Shown here piece after piece: positions 1-13,100 of a DNA stretch of 64,000 nucleotides. The stretch lies in contig CM053331.1 of NCBI GenBank assembly GCA_028583605.1, positions 33,877,818 to 33,941,817 on the forward strand, in the 5' to 3' direction. Position 1 is the first letter of the stretch, and every line of letters starts with the position of its first letter. Made by a program: the position numbers and the translations under genes. The notes below the pieces were generated by a model. The model saw only the letters and a program-made list of their open reading frames with translations, made no database searches and was not told where the DNA came from. The stretch comes from Dastarcus helophoroides (lineage: Eukaryota > Arthropoda > Insecta > Coleoptera > Bothrideridae).

Positions 1-823
1 TTCTCGGGTTTATAACTTTTAAAACCTCTTCCCAAAATTTTGAATTTTCAAAATTAAGATTTTTTTTTCGATAATTTCGAATTTTTTCTTCTTTTTCTCA
101 AAATTACAATGTTTTTCAAAATTTTAACCTTTTTAATAATTCGACTTATTTTAAGTTACGAATTTTTGAAAAACATCGATATTTTTTGAAAATTCGGATT
201 TACAAAATTCAGATTTTTTTTCAAAAATGTCTATTTTTTTCTCAAACTTTGCTGTTTTTAAAAATTTCTACCTTTTTTAAAATTTCCAATTTTCTAGGTT
301 TCGAACTTTTCAAAATTTAGATTTTTTCGAAAATTACGATTTTTTTATTCTTCTCTTCAAAACTACGATAATTCTCAACTTGTTTAAATTTCAACTTTTT
401 TTAGGTTACGAACTTTTCAAAAACGTCGATCCTTTTTGAAAATGTAGACATTTCAAAGTTCAGATTTTTTGAAAATTTCCTCTTTTTTTCAAAACTTCTG
501 CCTTTTTCATAATTTCGACATTTTTTTAGGTTTCAAGCTTTTCAAAATTCAGATTTTTTTCGAAAAGTTTGATTTTTTATTTTCTCAAAACTTCGATCTT
601 TTTCAAAATTTCTACTTATTTCCAAAATTATTTTTAGGTGAAAACTTTTCGAAAATGTGTAAATTTTTCGAAAAATTGGATTTTCAAAATTTTGATTTTT
701 TTCGAAATTTTCTCTTTTTCTCAAACTTTTGCTGTTTCTCAAAATTTCCAGCTTTTTAAAATTTCAATTTTTTTAGGTTTCGAAACTTTCAAAAATGTTG
801 ACCTTTTTGAAAAAATTTAGACT

Positions 824-1189
824 TCAAAAATTGAAATACAAAACTTGTCCTTTGAGACCAAGAAAGATTAAAAAACACAACAAAGGTTGCTCTAAACGCG
901 TTATGACAGCCATCTTTAGAGAAATGCTAACACCTAATCCTAAAATTTAACCCTTATATGTATATTAAGAATATACACTTCGTGCATGATCGACCGCATC
1001 CGAACGCGTATGCGCATCTAATCATACACGTCGTAGTGTCACAATTCCTTATCTATATGAAGATGATAGCTTGGCTGTTAAAACGCGTCAGAGGAACCTT
1101 TGTTGTGTTTTTTAATCTTTCTTGATTTCAGGGGACAAATTTTGTATTTCAATTTTTGAAGATAACCAAGGATGAGTCCGTTTCACCAA
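824..1189. mobile_element. PLE end remnant, inverted plus direct (copy 1)
   Basis: Bases 824-1056 match, on the minus strand, the 3' untranslated and terminal part of the PLE at 24322-26935. Bases 1057-1189 match its end on the plus strand, from the hammerhead-like region to the terminal GTCCGTT-CACCA. No ORF lies between. The ribozyme core is decayed (ATGAAGA for CTGAAGA and TAAA for GAAA). The same fusion occurs at 2094 and 5086 inside the same satellite context, so these are one old insertion amplified with the array. Confidence 0.85.
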
Positions 1190-2093
1190 TTTTTAACTCA
1201 GATTCAGATTTTTTAGAAAATTTCGAATTTTTTTTAAAACTTCATGTTTTCCAAATTTCTCCTTTTTTTAATATCGACTTTTCTCAAGTTTTAAATTTTT
1301 CAAAAACTTTTTTAAAGATTTGGAATTTTCAAAATTAAGATTTTTTCTAAAATTTCGATTTTTGCTTTTTTGCTCAAACTTACGATGTTTTTCAAAATTT
1401 TAACCTTTTTAATAATTCGACTTATTTTAAGTTACGAATTTTTGAAAAAACATCGATATTTTTGAAAATTCGGATTTACAAAATTCAGATTTTTTTTCAA
1501 AAATGTCTATTTTTTTCTCAAACTTTGCTGTTTTTCGAAATTTTACCTTTTTTAAAATTTCCAATTTTCTAGGTTTCGAACTTTTTCAAAATTTAGATTT
1601 TTTCGAAAATTACGATTTTTTTATTCTTCTCTTCAAAACTACGATAATCTCAAAGATTGTTTAAATTTCAACTTTTTTTAGGTTACGAACTTTTCAAAAA
1701 CGTCGATCCTTTTTGAAAATGTAGACATTTCAAAGTTCAGATTTTTTTGAAAATTTCCTCTTTTTTCAAAACTTCGCCTTTTTAAAATTTCGATTTTTTT
1801 AGGTTTCAAGCTTTTCAAAATTCAGAGTTTTTTTCGAAAAGTTTGATTTTTTATTTTCTCAAAACTTCGATCTTTTTCAAAATTTCTACTTATTTCCAAA
1901 ATTATTTTTAGGTGAAAACTTTTCGAAAATGTGTAAATTTTTCGAAAAATTGGATTTTCAAAATTTTGATTTTTTCGAAATTTCTCTTTTTCTCAAACTT
2001 TTGCTGTTTCTCAAAATTTCCAGCTTTTTAAAATTTCAATTTTTTTAGGTTTCGAAACTTTCAAAAATGTTGACCTTTTTGAAAAATTTAGAC

Positions 2094-2464
2094 TTCAAAA
2101 ATTGAAATACAAAACTTGTCCTTGAGACCAAGAAAGATTAAAAAACACAACAAAGGTTGCTCTAACGCGTTATGACAGCCATCTTTAGAGAAATGCTAAC
2201 ACCTAATCCTAAAATTTAACCCTTATATCGTATATTAAGAATATACACTTCGTGCATGATCGACCGTATCCGAACGCGTATGCGCATTCTAATCATACAC
2301 GGTTCCCGTAGTGTCACAATTCCTTATCTATATGAAGATGATAGCTTGGCTGTTAAAACGCGTCAGAGGAACCTTTGTTGTGTTTTTTAATCTTTCTTGA
2401 TTTCAGGGGACAAATTTTGTATTTCAATTTTTGAAGATAACCAAGGATGAGTCCGTTCCACCAA
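2094..2464. mobile_element. PLE end remnant, inverted plus direct (copy 2)
   Basis: Same inverted-then-direct fusion of PLE terminal sequence as at 824, about 1.27 kb downstream, with small indels (for example extra bases around 2300). It sits at the equivalent place in its satellite unit. Confidence 0.85.
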
Positions 2465-5085
2465 TGTTAAACTTCAAGATTCAGATTTTTTAGAAAATTT
2501 CGAATTTTTTTTAAAACTTCAATGTTTTCCAAATTTCTCCTTTTTTTAATATCGACTTTTCTCAAGTTTTAAATTTTTCAAAACTTTTTTAAAGATTTGG
2601 AATTTTCAAAATTAAGATTTTTTCTAAAATTTCGATTTTTGCTTTTTTGCTCGAATTGCGATGTTTTTGAAAATTTCTACTTTTTTTTAAAATGGGGCTT
2701 ATTTTAAGTTACGAACTGTTCAAAAACGTCGATCCTTTTTGAAAACCTAGTCTTGCAAAATTCGAAAATTTCAATTTTTTGCTTTTTTTTTTCTCAAAAC
2801 TGCCGTTTTTTCAAAATATCTACCTTTTTTAAAATTTCGATTTTTTCTTTAGGTTTCGAACTTTTCAAATTTCAAATTTTTTCAAAAATTACATTTTTTT
2901 TTCCTTTTTTTCAAAACTGACGTTCCTTAAATTTTTTACTTTCTTCAATTTCGACTTTTTTTAAGTTACAACTTTTCAAAAACGTCGATCCTTTTTGAGA
3001 ATTTGGACTTGTCAAAGTTCAGATTTTTTCGAAAATTTCAATATTTTCTCTTTGTTTTCAAAACTTTGGTGTTTTTCAAAATTGTTTGCTGTTTTATAAT
3101 TTCGACTTTTTTTTAGGTTTCGAGCTTTTCAAAATTGATATTTTTGAAAATTTTGATTGTTTTCTCGTTTTTTTTTCAAAACTTCAATGTTTTAAAATTC
3201 CAATTTTTATAGGTTTTAAAATTTTTTACAAACGTTGACCATTGATTTTTTCGAAAATTTCGATTTTTTCCATTTTCTCAAAATTTTTGTGTTCCAATTT
3301 TCTTTATTTTTTATTTCGACTTTTTTTTATGGTTTCAAGCTCTTTAAAAACCCCGACTTTTTTTTAAAATTTGGACCTTTCAAAATGTAGATTTTTTTCG
3401 AAAAGTTCGAGTTTTTCTTTTTCTCAAAACTTCGATATTTTTCAAAATTCCTACTTATTTCTAAAATTCCGACTTATTTTTAGGTTTTAAACTTTTCGAA
3501 AATGTGGACCTTTTTTGAAAAATTGGATTTTCAAAATTTAGATTTTTGTAGTTTCTCAAAATGTCCAGCTTTTTGCAATTTCCATTTTTTTAGGGTTCGC
3601 AGCTTTCAAAAATGTCGCTTTTTTTTGAAAATTTCAACTTCAAAATTCAGATATTTTCGAAAATTGAGATTTTTTTTCAAAACCTCGATGTTTTAAAATT
3701 CCAATTGTTAAAGGTTTCAAAACCTTTAAAAACGTTGACCTTGTTTGATTTTTTCGAAGATTTCGTGGTTATTCCAAATTTCTTCTTTTGTTTTTAATTT
3801 CGACTTTTTTTAGGTTTCAAGCTTTTTAAAAACATCGACCTTTTTTGAAAATTTGGACTTCAAAATTCAGATTTTTTTCGAAAATATCGATTTTTTCTTT
3901 TTCTCAAAACTTCGTTCGTTTTCAAATATTTATACTTATTTTCAAAATTTTGACCTATTTTTTAGGTTTTAAACTTTTCGAAAATGTGGACCTTTTTTGA
4001 TAAATTGGATTTTCAAAGTTTAGATTTTTTACGAATATTTCGAATTTTCTCTTTTTATGAAAACATTGATGTTTTTTTAAAATTTCCACGCTGCTGAAAT
4101 TTCCATTTTTTTAGGTTTGGAAACTTTCCAAAATGTCGACCATTTTTAAAAATTTAGATTACAACATTCAGATTTTTTTCATAAATTTCAATTATTTTTC
4201 TTTTTCTTTAAATTTTAATGTTTTCCTAAATTTCTGCTTTTTTTTAATTTCGACTTTTCTCGGGTTTATAACTTTTTAAAACCTCTTCCCAAAATTTTGA
4301 ATTTTCAAAATTAAGATTTTTTTTTTCGATAATTTCGAATTTTTTCTTCTTTTTCTCAAAATTACAATGTTTTTCAAAATTTTAACCTTTTTAATAATTC
4401 GACTTATTTTAAGTTACGAATTTTTGAAAAACATCGATATTTTTTGAAAATTCGGATTTACAAAATTCAGATTTTTTTTCAAAAATGTCTATTTTTTTCT
4501 CAAACTTTGCTGTTTTTAAAAATTTCTACCTTTTTTAAAATTTCCAATTTTCTAGGTTTCGAACTTTTCAAAATTTAGATTTTTTCGAAAATTACGATTT
4601 TTTTATTCTTCTCTTCAAAACTACGATAATTCTCAACTTGTTTAAATTTCAACTTTTTTTAGGTTACGAACTTTTCAAAAACGTCGATCCTTTTTGAAAA
4701 TGTAGACATTTCAAAGTTCAGATTTTTTTGAAAATTTCCTCTTTTTTTTCAAAACTTCTGCCTTTTTTCATAATTTCGACATTTTTTTAGGTTTCAAGCT
4801 TTTCAAAATTCAGATTTTTTTTCGAAAAGTTTGATTTTTTATTTTCTCAAAACTTCGATCTTTTTCAAAATTTCTACTTATTTCCAAAATTATTTTTAGG
4901 TGAAAACTTTTCGAAAATGTGTAAATTTTTCGAAAAATTGGATTTTCAAAATTTTGATTTTTTTCGAAATTTTCTCTTTTTCTCAAACTTTTGCTGTTTC
5001 TCAAAATTTCCAGCTTTTTAAAATTTCAATTTTTTTAGGTTTCGAAACTTTCAAAAATGTTGACCTTTTTGAAAAATTTAGACTT

Positions 5086-5449
5086 CAAAAATTGAAATAC
5101 AAAACTTGTCCTTTGAGACCAAGAAAGATTAAAAAACACAACAAAGGTTGCTCTAACGCGTTATGACAGCCATCTTTAGAGAAATGCTAACACCTAATCC
5201 TAAAATTTAACCCTTATATGTATATTAAGAATATACACTTCGTGCATGATCGACCGCATCCGAACGCGTATGCGCATCTAATCATACACGTCGTAGTGTC
5301 ACAATTCCTTATCTATATGAAGATGATAGCTTGGCTGTTAAAACGCGTCAGAGGAACCTTTGTTGTGTTTTTTAATCTTTCTTGATTTCAGGGGACAAAT
5401 TTTGTATTTCAATTTTTGAAGATAACCAAGGATGAGTCCGTTCCACCAA
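5086..5449. mobile_element. PLE end remnant, inverted plus direct (copy 3)
   Basis: Third copy of the same fusion. Sequence and flanks are nearly identical to 824-1189, consistent with recent duplication of the enclosing unit. Confidence 0.85.
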
Positions 5450-5990
5450 TTTTAAACTTCAAGATTCAGATTTTTTAGAAAATTTCGAATTTTTTTTAAA
5501 ACTTCAATGTTTTCCAAAATTTCTCCTTTTTTTAATATCGACTTTTCTCAAGTTTTAAATTTTTCAAAAACTTTTTTAAAGATTTGGAATTTTCAAAATT
5601 AAGATTTTTTTCTAAAATTTCGATTTTTGCTTTTTTGCTCAAACTTACGATGTTTTTCAAAATTTCTACTTTTTTTAAAAAAAATTCGATTTATTTTAAG
5701 TTGGGAACTTTTCAAAAACGTCGATCCTTTTTGAAAATTTAGACTTTCAAATATCAGATTATTTCGAAAATTTCGATTTTTTTCTCTTTTTTCTAAAAAC
5801 TTTGCTGTTTTTTCGAAATTTTACCTTTTTTAAAATTTCGATTTTTCTTAGGTTTCGATCTTTACAAAATTCAGATTTTTTCGATAATTACGGTTTTCTA
5901 CCATTTGAATTTGAAGTCGAAAACAATTTTATAAATATTAAAAAATTTCCCGAAATGTCAATGTTTTTTTTTAAAATTGGGGTTAACTAA

Positions 5991-6867
5991 AATTTAATTT
6001 TAAACACGAGCTTTCGACTTTTCCTCAAAAATTTTGTAGTGATTTAGATATTCAGATTGATTTTTTTTTATAAACTTCGAGTTTTGTGTTGCAATTGTTA
6101 AATTTTATCTTTTGTATACAAATTTTCATCTTACCTAACGCCGTTAAGGGACGACTATTCAAAACCCTTTTCGCAGTGCTCACCTACATCACATAAGAAA
6201 TTCACGTCCAAAATTTCATGCTTCTAGTTCTATTGGTTTAGGCTTTAAGTTGTCTGTTAGTCAATGTTTGAAATTTTATTAGGTAGATAAAATTTAGCCC
6301 ATTATAGTCGTTCACTTCGGTCTAAATAATTTTCCCAACACCTGGTTCAGTTTAAAATTAACGATAATATCATGTCAGCCATGCGAATTGAATTTTATTT
6401 GAAGTCCTGTTAGGAGCTGTCAGAGGTCCATCAGTGGAAATTTATTTATGTTGGCCGAAAACCTCGTTTCACGGATTCTATTTATTTTTCAAATTTCGGG
6501 AAAACGAATCAAGTTTTTAGTTAAATGACTGATTTAAATCTAACGTTAAAGTTCGATAAATATTTCCAAGACCGAGGTAATTACTTTGCGCCTACCTTAG
6601 ATGTTCGAGGCTTGTATCTCACGAACGGAGAATCGTAGCTCAATTTGATTTTCAAATTCCTATTCCACGTTCCGAAAACTCTACGAAAATGCAATAAACT
6701 CATTTTCGAAAAATGCAAATTTTTTTCAAGTTTTGTAAGAACTTTGAACTTTTTTCGTAACTTTAAACTCTTATATCTTCCAAACCAAAAGTCGTAGCTC
6801 AATTTGATATTCGAATTCGTAATCTACGGGACAAAATCTAGCTGATGGGGTACTTTTAAACTCATAT
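5991..6867. other. AT-rich intergenic DNA, no gene seen
   Basis: Mostly single-copy in this window. Two degenerate copies of a roughly 160-bp unit lie at about 6600-6840; the phrase TCGTAGCTCAATTTGAT occurs in both, near 6632 and 6793. No convincing ORF or RNA gene was recognised. Confidence 0.5.
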
Positions 6868-7165
6868 AGTTCCAAAAAAATTAGATAATGGGAAGCGGCC
6901 GTGATAATGAATCATACGGTTCTAGATGTTTCCGCACGCAATAAGCCTTATCTGTATGGATTCCGTTCTAGAAAACCGGAAGTCTATATACGTCGTCTTT
7001 CCTTCAGTTAGTTAATTATACAGTGAGTTAGTTAGTTGATTAGACATTTAATTAGACAATTGGTCAGTTAAGTGAGTTATAATTGTAGTGTACCGAAATC
7101 AGTTTGGAAATAAATTGGTTGCAATTCACGAAGTTTTAATTTTCGACCCGATAACGCGCACTAAT
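6868..7165 (+). mobile_element. Diverged LTR remnant
   Basis: It aligns by eye with the solo LTR at 50274-50646. Both contain a GCGGCCG(C/T)GATAA segment, the phrase ATAAGCCTTATCTG, a TATA-like run, a TCAGTTAGTTA-type downstream segment, an AATAAA-type signal, and an ending close to AATTCACG...CGATAA. The edges are blurred and no clean target duplication was found, so this is an older relative of that LTR family. No gag or pol coding is visible alongside. Confidence 0.6.
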
Positions 7166-10100
7166 TGTATGCAATTTTTAAAAGTAGAAATTAAAAATAA
7201 CTTACTGGACTAAGATTAGTGCGCTTAAAAATGCCAGTTCCGCTAGCGAAATACCTATGGCGGTAAAAGGGTAAAACCTACTTTAGATTTGTAATTTAAA
7301 AAAAATGAAACATTCAATCAAGCCCACATTTGTGCTTGTGATTGTTTAAAGATGTGTAGGAAAAAAATTAATTACCTGGGGGCTCGAGCCTCATCTCCCA
7401 AGCCATAGAGACCCGCAACCGCGGCCATCGATGCTAGGAGTACATGGAGAATTGGTGGCGCCCCCCATCAGAGAAGAAGAGCATACTTTCGCATAACGGT
7501 ACGATAAAACACTTTTTTGTTTCACTTCCAAAAACACCTCACCCACTACCAAACGCTACAGCGAAACGAGTTGTTTTTTCCTGACCACCATCACGATTCC
7601 GTTCTGATTTTCTGTCAAAACAGACATATTGGGAAATACTAAGAACTGACCCGTTATGTATCTTCCCATACAGCATCTAAATCAGAAAGATATCTTAAAG
7701 ATATCATTAGAGCGATAACTTTAAGAGCCACAGAAATGTTAACATTTAGATAACTTTTCTTAGTCGTCAGATTACGGACATCTAACAGATACCTATAAGA
7801 TAATTTTGATCGATGTCTTTAGCATGAGAAATCTTTATGTTAACATAATGTTGACTTTCTGACAATATTTCCTGATGTCAGACTTTAAAAAATGTTGACT
7901 GTAAGAGCTCTTTAAGAGAAGTTATTGCTGAGCGGGTTGTCAAAAACAGTGTATATTGTCAAGACTATATATCGTATGTTTAATTGAAAGAGTCACCAAT
8001 TTACTGTGATTTTTTTTGTCAGATGAAGACAATGCAATTACTTATTGTTTCGGTTGATCTGTCACGCGTCCCTTTGACGTTTTATTTAAGCAAAGAGGTT
8101 AGAATTTTCTAGGGAAAAATAAACTCTCTGAGAAAGTAATTTTCCTTGGCGGAATATAACTTCAAATAACGAGATACGCAAGCAGAGGGTCACTTTAAGA
8201 TCTTAGAGTGATATTAAGCAGAATCACGATGTCCACCAGTAGTTTGTTATGATAGTAGTTCAAATGTACTACAGCCTTGAAGTTGTCAGTCACTGATTAT
8301 CTACGACATACGTTATAAACATAAAATTTATAACCAAATTGATGACTTCTCCAATTGCACACCCGATACATTGTCTTTGATTTTAACTTCCCATTATTGT
8401 CTTTTGGATCATTCGAGAGGTATTAAACATTGACAAAAGTTGTGTGGTATAATAACATTATATTATTTAAAATTTTCAAACTTGAGCGAATTAACATCAC
8501 GGAAATAACCACACTCGAATATCGCTATAATTCAAGCATTCAGTAAGATGTAATTGCGTTACATCTGATGATGCCTCGTTAACAAACGAAACAAGCATGA
8601 AATTTCCAAAATTACCCGAATTAATAACAGTGAATTTGCCAGTCGCGCCAATCAAAAGAATTTATCGCCCGTTCGCTCGGTTTTCAGCTGGGCATCGCGA
8701 AATTGACCACGATAAAGTTATAAAAGTTAATTTGCCATGTCAAATGTCAAAAATTAATAGTTTCTGGCCAATTATTTTCGACGAGAGAAATTCCGTGCGG
8801 TAGATTTCGCGTTAAATGACACGACGACGACAAATCGCCAGGCCTTTACCATAAGGTCGCCAAGTGAAAATGCCATTAGCTTACAGTTTCGATTCCTACC
8901 GAAGATTTTATCGAAAAACTACTTCCTCGGCCGCGACACGGAGCTAGAAACTTTTAATTTAATTAAATGCGGTACAAAAGGTCCATTAGGGCGACGTTAT
9001 CGATGGAATACGGAATTGTCGCATTTGAACTATTATTTAATTTCTATTAGTGCTACTATGGAAATTGTAAAAAAAAAACAATATAACATTAGTTGTCCGT
9101 CTATGTCTATACGACATGTTATTGATTTGGACACTTAATTCGAATACGAAGAAGAAAACTAGCTTTTAAAGCGATCTGCACCTAAAAAAAAAAAAAATTG
9201 GTTATTTATGGGGGCCGACAGAAGTGAAAACTTAAAAGTAGGATATAATACTGTTTTTTTTTATTTCGAAATTAATCGTAGTACCACAAATAAAAATCTC
9301 ATAATTTGTAGATTAAAATTATTATTATTAATATTAATAATATTTTACTCTTCATAACTATTTAACTTTATTAACGATTAAAAAACAAAAGATATTAAAA
9401 ATTCCACTATGTTTCGATAAATATTTGGTAACACAGGACCAGGTTTCGCATTACTGCATCATCAAAAAATTACTGGTATAACCGCCGATGAGGCAGTAAT
9501 ACGAAAAGTACCGAATAAACAAATTTTCATCACCAGCGATGAATTTATCCAAATTCTCGCGTCTTGAAGAAATTAGAAGCATTTTTACTGGAAGCGTTTC
9601 AGACTAGCAAGTTTGATCGTTAGAAAACAGGATGTAAGAAAGAGGCTATAAGGAAAATGGGGTTGGAACTAGCGCCGGGGTAATCAGTCTTGATTTATTA
9701 CAGAAAAGGAGCGGTCTGGAGGCATCCCTTGAAAAAGTTCCTCGCTTTTATGTTAAATGATATTTCATTATCTTGTGCCGAAGCGTAAGGTTGGCATTGC
9801 AATAGGATACCGACCCTAGATATTTTGCGATATTTTTTTGACTTAAAACGTTATTAATTTCAACGTGGGCCTTCGCAAAGTTTAGGTGAAGTTTTAATGA
9901 ATTTGCGACTGAAGGTGTTTCGTTACATGTTTATTAGTATCCTTTACACTTTGCGAAGTAGGCAGAAGACATAAAAAAAACGTTTACAAATATCGGGTTG
10001 GTGCACGATTTTGACCGATTCCCATTTTATGGACATTTGGCATTACAATTTTTTCATAAACATCTAGTTTTTCTCGAAAAAATTCTTCCATTAGACTTTG
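7166..10100. other. Single-copy AT-rich DNA, no gene seen
   Basis: About 2.9 kb with no supportable coding region; the longest frames are short and unconvincing. The part from about 8590 to 9060 has more balanced composition and could be a conserved non-coding or regulatory segment, but nothing in it was recognised. A hairpin lies at 9444-9506. Confidence 0.4.
9444..9506. repeat. Short imperfect hairpin
   Basis: Inverted arms of about 20 nt: TTTCGCATTACTGCATCATC and its complement-like partner ending ACGAAA. There are two mismatches and a loop of about 23 nt. It could be the end of a small element or a hairpin RNA; nothing nearby decides. Confidence 0.5.
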
Positions 10101-13100
10101 AAGTTTAATTTGAATTTCTTAGCTGAAAAATTTTAAAAATTTCTGCCAATTTTTCTTACCTTCAAGGATGAAATTTTTACATTTTTCCTAAGCTTTATAC
10201 TCAAAATTCAGACAAATTTTCTAGAAATTTTGAACTTTTTCAAAACATTTTGAGTTTAAATTTATTTCCAGCAAAATAAAAAAACTGATTTTTAAATCAG
10301 TTTAAAATCAAACTTTTAAACAAATTTTGCATTTTTCAAAACAAGACGAGTTTTTCACAAAGAAGTCAAAGCTTTCGATAAAAAGCGAATATTTCAATAA
10401 AACCGTAAAAAAAATGCGTAAAAATGAATAAAAGTGTTTGAAAAGTTCAAATTTTGTAAGAAAATCAAAAATACAAGAGAGATTGAGAGTTAAACTCTTC
10501 AAAATAGCCAAAATTTTAAAAAAAGAACAAAATTTTCAAAAATATTGAAAATTCAAGCATAAATGGAATTTTTAAAAAAAGCAAAAATTTTCAAAGGTTC
10601 TAAAAAAAATCAGTAATTTCAAAATATGTTCCAAAAAACCAAAAGTTTTTTTAAGTAAAAGTAAAATTTTTTTTAAAGAAAATCGATGTTTCCGAATAAT
10701 CCAACTCTTCAAAAAATGTCCAGAGTTTTAAATAGTCGAAATTTCTAAATAGTCGAAATTTTCAAATAAGCTGAAAAAATTCGAAAGATTTGAAATTTTC
10801 AAATATGCTGAAAAAATTCGAAAAATTTTAAATTTTCAAAAATAATTTGAAAAAACTCAAAATTTTTAAAATAATCAATTTGAATTCGAAATATTCAAAA
10901 CAAGTCAAATTCTTTAAGAAACGTCCTGATTTTCAAAAAGGTCGAAATTGTTAAAAGAGTAAACATTCAAAATAACCCACAATTTGCAAAAGAATGTAAG
11001 TCAAACTATTAAATTTAGAAAAGTCCAAATTTTCAAAAAAAAAGTAGAAATTCTCAAAAAAGTAAATATTCAAAAAGAGTCAAAATTTGCAAAAATAAGT
11101 TAACATTTCAAAGAAGAGAGAGTTTTTTAAAAAGCGGAATTTTTCAAAAACAAAGCAAATTCTTCAAAAACTAATTGAACTTTTCAAAAACAAATCGAAT
11201 TTTTCAGAAAGAAAAATGTTAAGAAAAAGTCGAAACTTCCAAGAAAAGTTAAAATATTAGAAAAAAACTGGAAATTTTCACAAAAGAATTAAAATTTAAA
11301 AAACCAACTCTTCAATAAAAGTAAAATTCTCCAAAGAAGTCCAAACTTCCAAAAAAGTCTAAAATTCAAGAAAAGACGATTTTTCAAAAATCGATACCTG
11401 TCAATAGGTCAAAAACACCAGTTAACTAAAAAAGATCAAAATTTTCAGTTAAAATTAACTTAAACTTTGAAAAAAGTTTAAACATTTACAAAAATACAAT
11501 TTTTTAAAAAAGGAAAACTAGTTTTTTAAAGGGCAATATTTTCAGAAAGTCAAAATTTTTGGAAAAATATCGACATTTTAAAAAAGGCGAAAGCTTGGAG
11601 TCGAAGTGTTTAAAAAAAAGAAATTTTAAAAAAAGTTAAAATTTTCAAAATATCCAAATTTGGGCGAATTTCGAAAAAATCCAAATTTTCAGTAACAAGT
11701 TTGAGAGCTTAAATTTTGAAAAAGATCGATGTCTTCCAAAAAAACTTTAAATTTTGAAAAACATCAAATATTAACAAAAAAATTAGAATTTTTAAAGAAA
11801 AATCAGAATTTCCAAAGAAAAATCAGAATTTTCATAGAAAAATCGCAATTTTCACAATATTTTTTACAAAAAAGTCAAAATTTTCATAAAAAGAGAAATT
11901 TTGAAGGATCGTCATTTACAAAATAAAATTTGAAACTTTCGTTCAAAATTTTGAACGACAATTTCAAAACAAGTCGAAAAAAAATTCAAAATGTTCCAAA
12001 AAACAAAAAACTATTCAAAAAGGGTTAAATATTTTTCAAAATTAATATTTTTAAAAGATTTGCACTTTCTAAGTCAAGTCGAAAGGAAATCAAAATTTTC
12101 AAATAAAATCCACACTTCTTCCGGGATTGGACCGTGTCAATGAACTACTGAAAGAACACTTTTAGTAGTTCATTGACACTGTCCAATCCCGTAAGAAGTA
12201 TATTCTGTACTGACTCTGGCTGTGGAAAATTTCGTTATCAAAATTTAAAAAAAAAGGAAACTCAAAAAAAAGTCGTAAAAGTCAAATTTAAAAAAAAATC
12301 GACATTTTCAAACAAAAAAAAACTTGAACTCTTCAAACAAAGTTGAATTTAATTTAATTTAAAATAAAAAAAATAGTATTTTTCAAAAAAAGGCCAAATT
12401 TTCAAAAAAGTCTAAAAAATTCGAAAAAGACGAAACTTTCAAAAAAGTTGATTTTTTCAAAATATTCAAAATTTTCTAAAAACATTCCCCATTTTTAAAT
12501 CAAGTTTACATTAAAAAAAAAAGAAAAGACATTTTAAAAAATTTATAATTTGAAAAAAAAGTGGAAATTTTCAAATAAAGCCGAAGTTTTAAAAAAAATC
12601 GACATTTTCAGAAAAAAACTTGAACTCTTCAAACAAGGTTGATTTTTTAAAAAGTTCAAATATAAAAAAAAAATAGAAAATTACAGAAAAGTTAGATTTG
12701 GAAAAAAGGCAACATTTTCAATCAAAATTTAAAAATTGAAATTTTGAAAATAAATCAAAAATCTGGGATATAATGTACATTAATTTTCAAAAAATGTGGT
12801 ACTCTCAAAAAAGTTGGATTATTTAAAAAAAATCAAAAATTTCAACTCAAAATTTTCTAAAAATTCAAAATTTTCAAAAAATTGAAAATTTGACAAGAGC
12901 CGAAATTTTGAAAAAAGTCAAAATCTTCAAAATCAACATTTTCAACAAAATGCGAAATTTTTTAAAAACAAATTAAATTTTTTGGGAAATTTTGAAAATA
13001 AAACTCAAAACTATTAAAAAAATTGAAATATTTTAAGAATTGGCCAGTTGTGAAAGGTAAATTTTCAGAAAAATTAGAATTTTCAAAGAAAAATCAGAAT

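Larger units (their letters stand above)
1..5990. repeat. T-rich tandem / higher-order repeat block
   Basis: Degenerate T-rich DNA built from short phrases of the type TTTCGACTTTTTT, TTTTCAAAATTT and AGGTTTCGAACTTTTC. A longer unit of about 1.27 kb is visible: the block from base 1 recurs near-identically from about 4257, and a third related copy covers about 1290-2560. Each 1.27-kb copy carries the same PLE end remnant. The stretch 2640-4256 is a more diverged version with a sub-repeat of about 480 bp; the phrase AAAATGTGGACCTTTTTTGA recurs near 3500 and 3980. Short Phe/Lys/Asn-rich open frames here are by-products of this composition, not genes. Confidence 0.85.

Noticed and set aside
7435..7490. 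GGTGGCGCCCCCC considered as an LTR-element primer-binding site
   Set aside because: It lies about 290 bp beyond the decayed LTR rather than directly next to it, and no gag/pol sequence follows.
8563..8596. CTGATGATGCC...CGAAAC resembling a hammerhead core
   Set aside because: Stem II does not close directly onto GAAA and the flanks do not form stem I. No repeat copy supports it.
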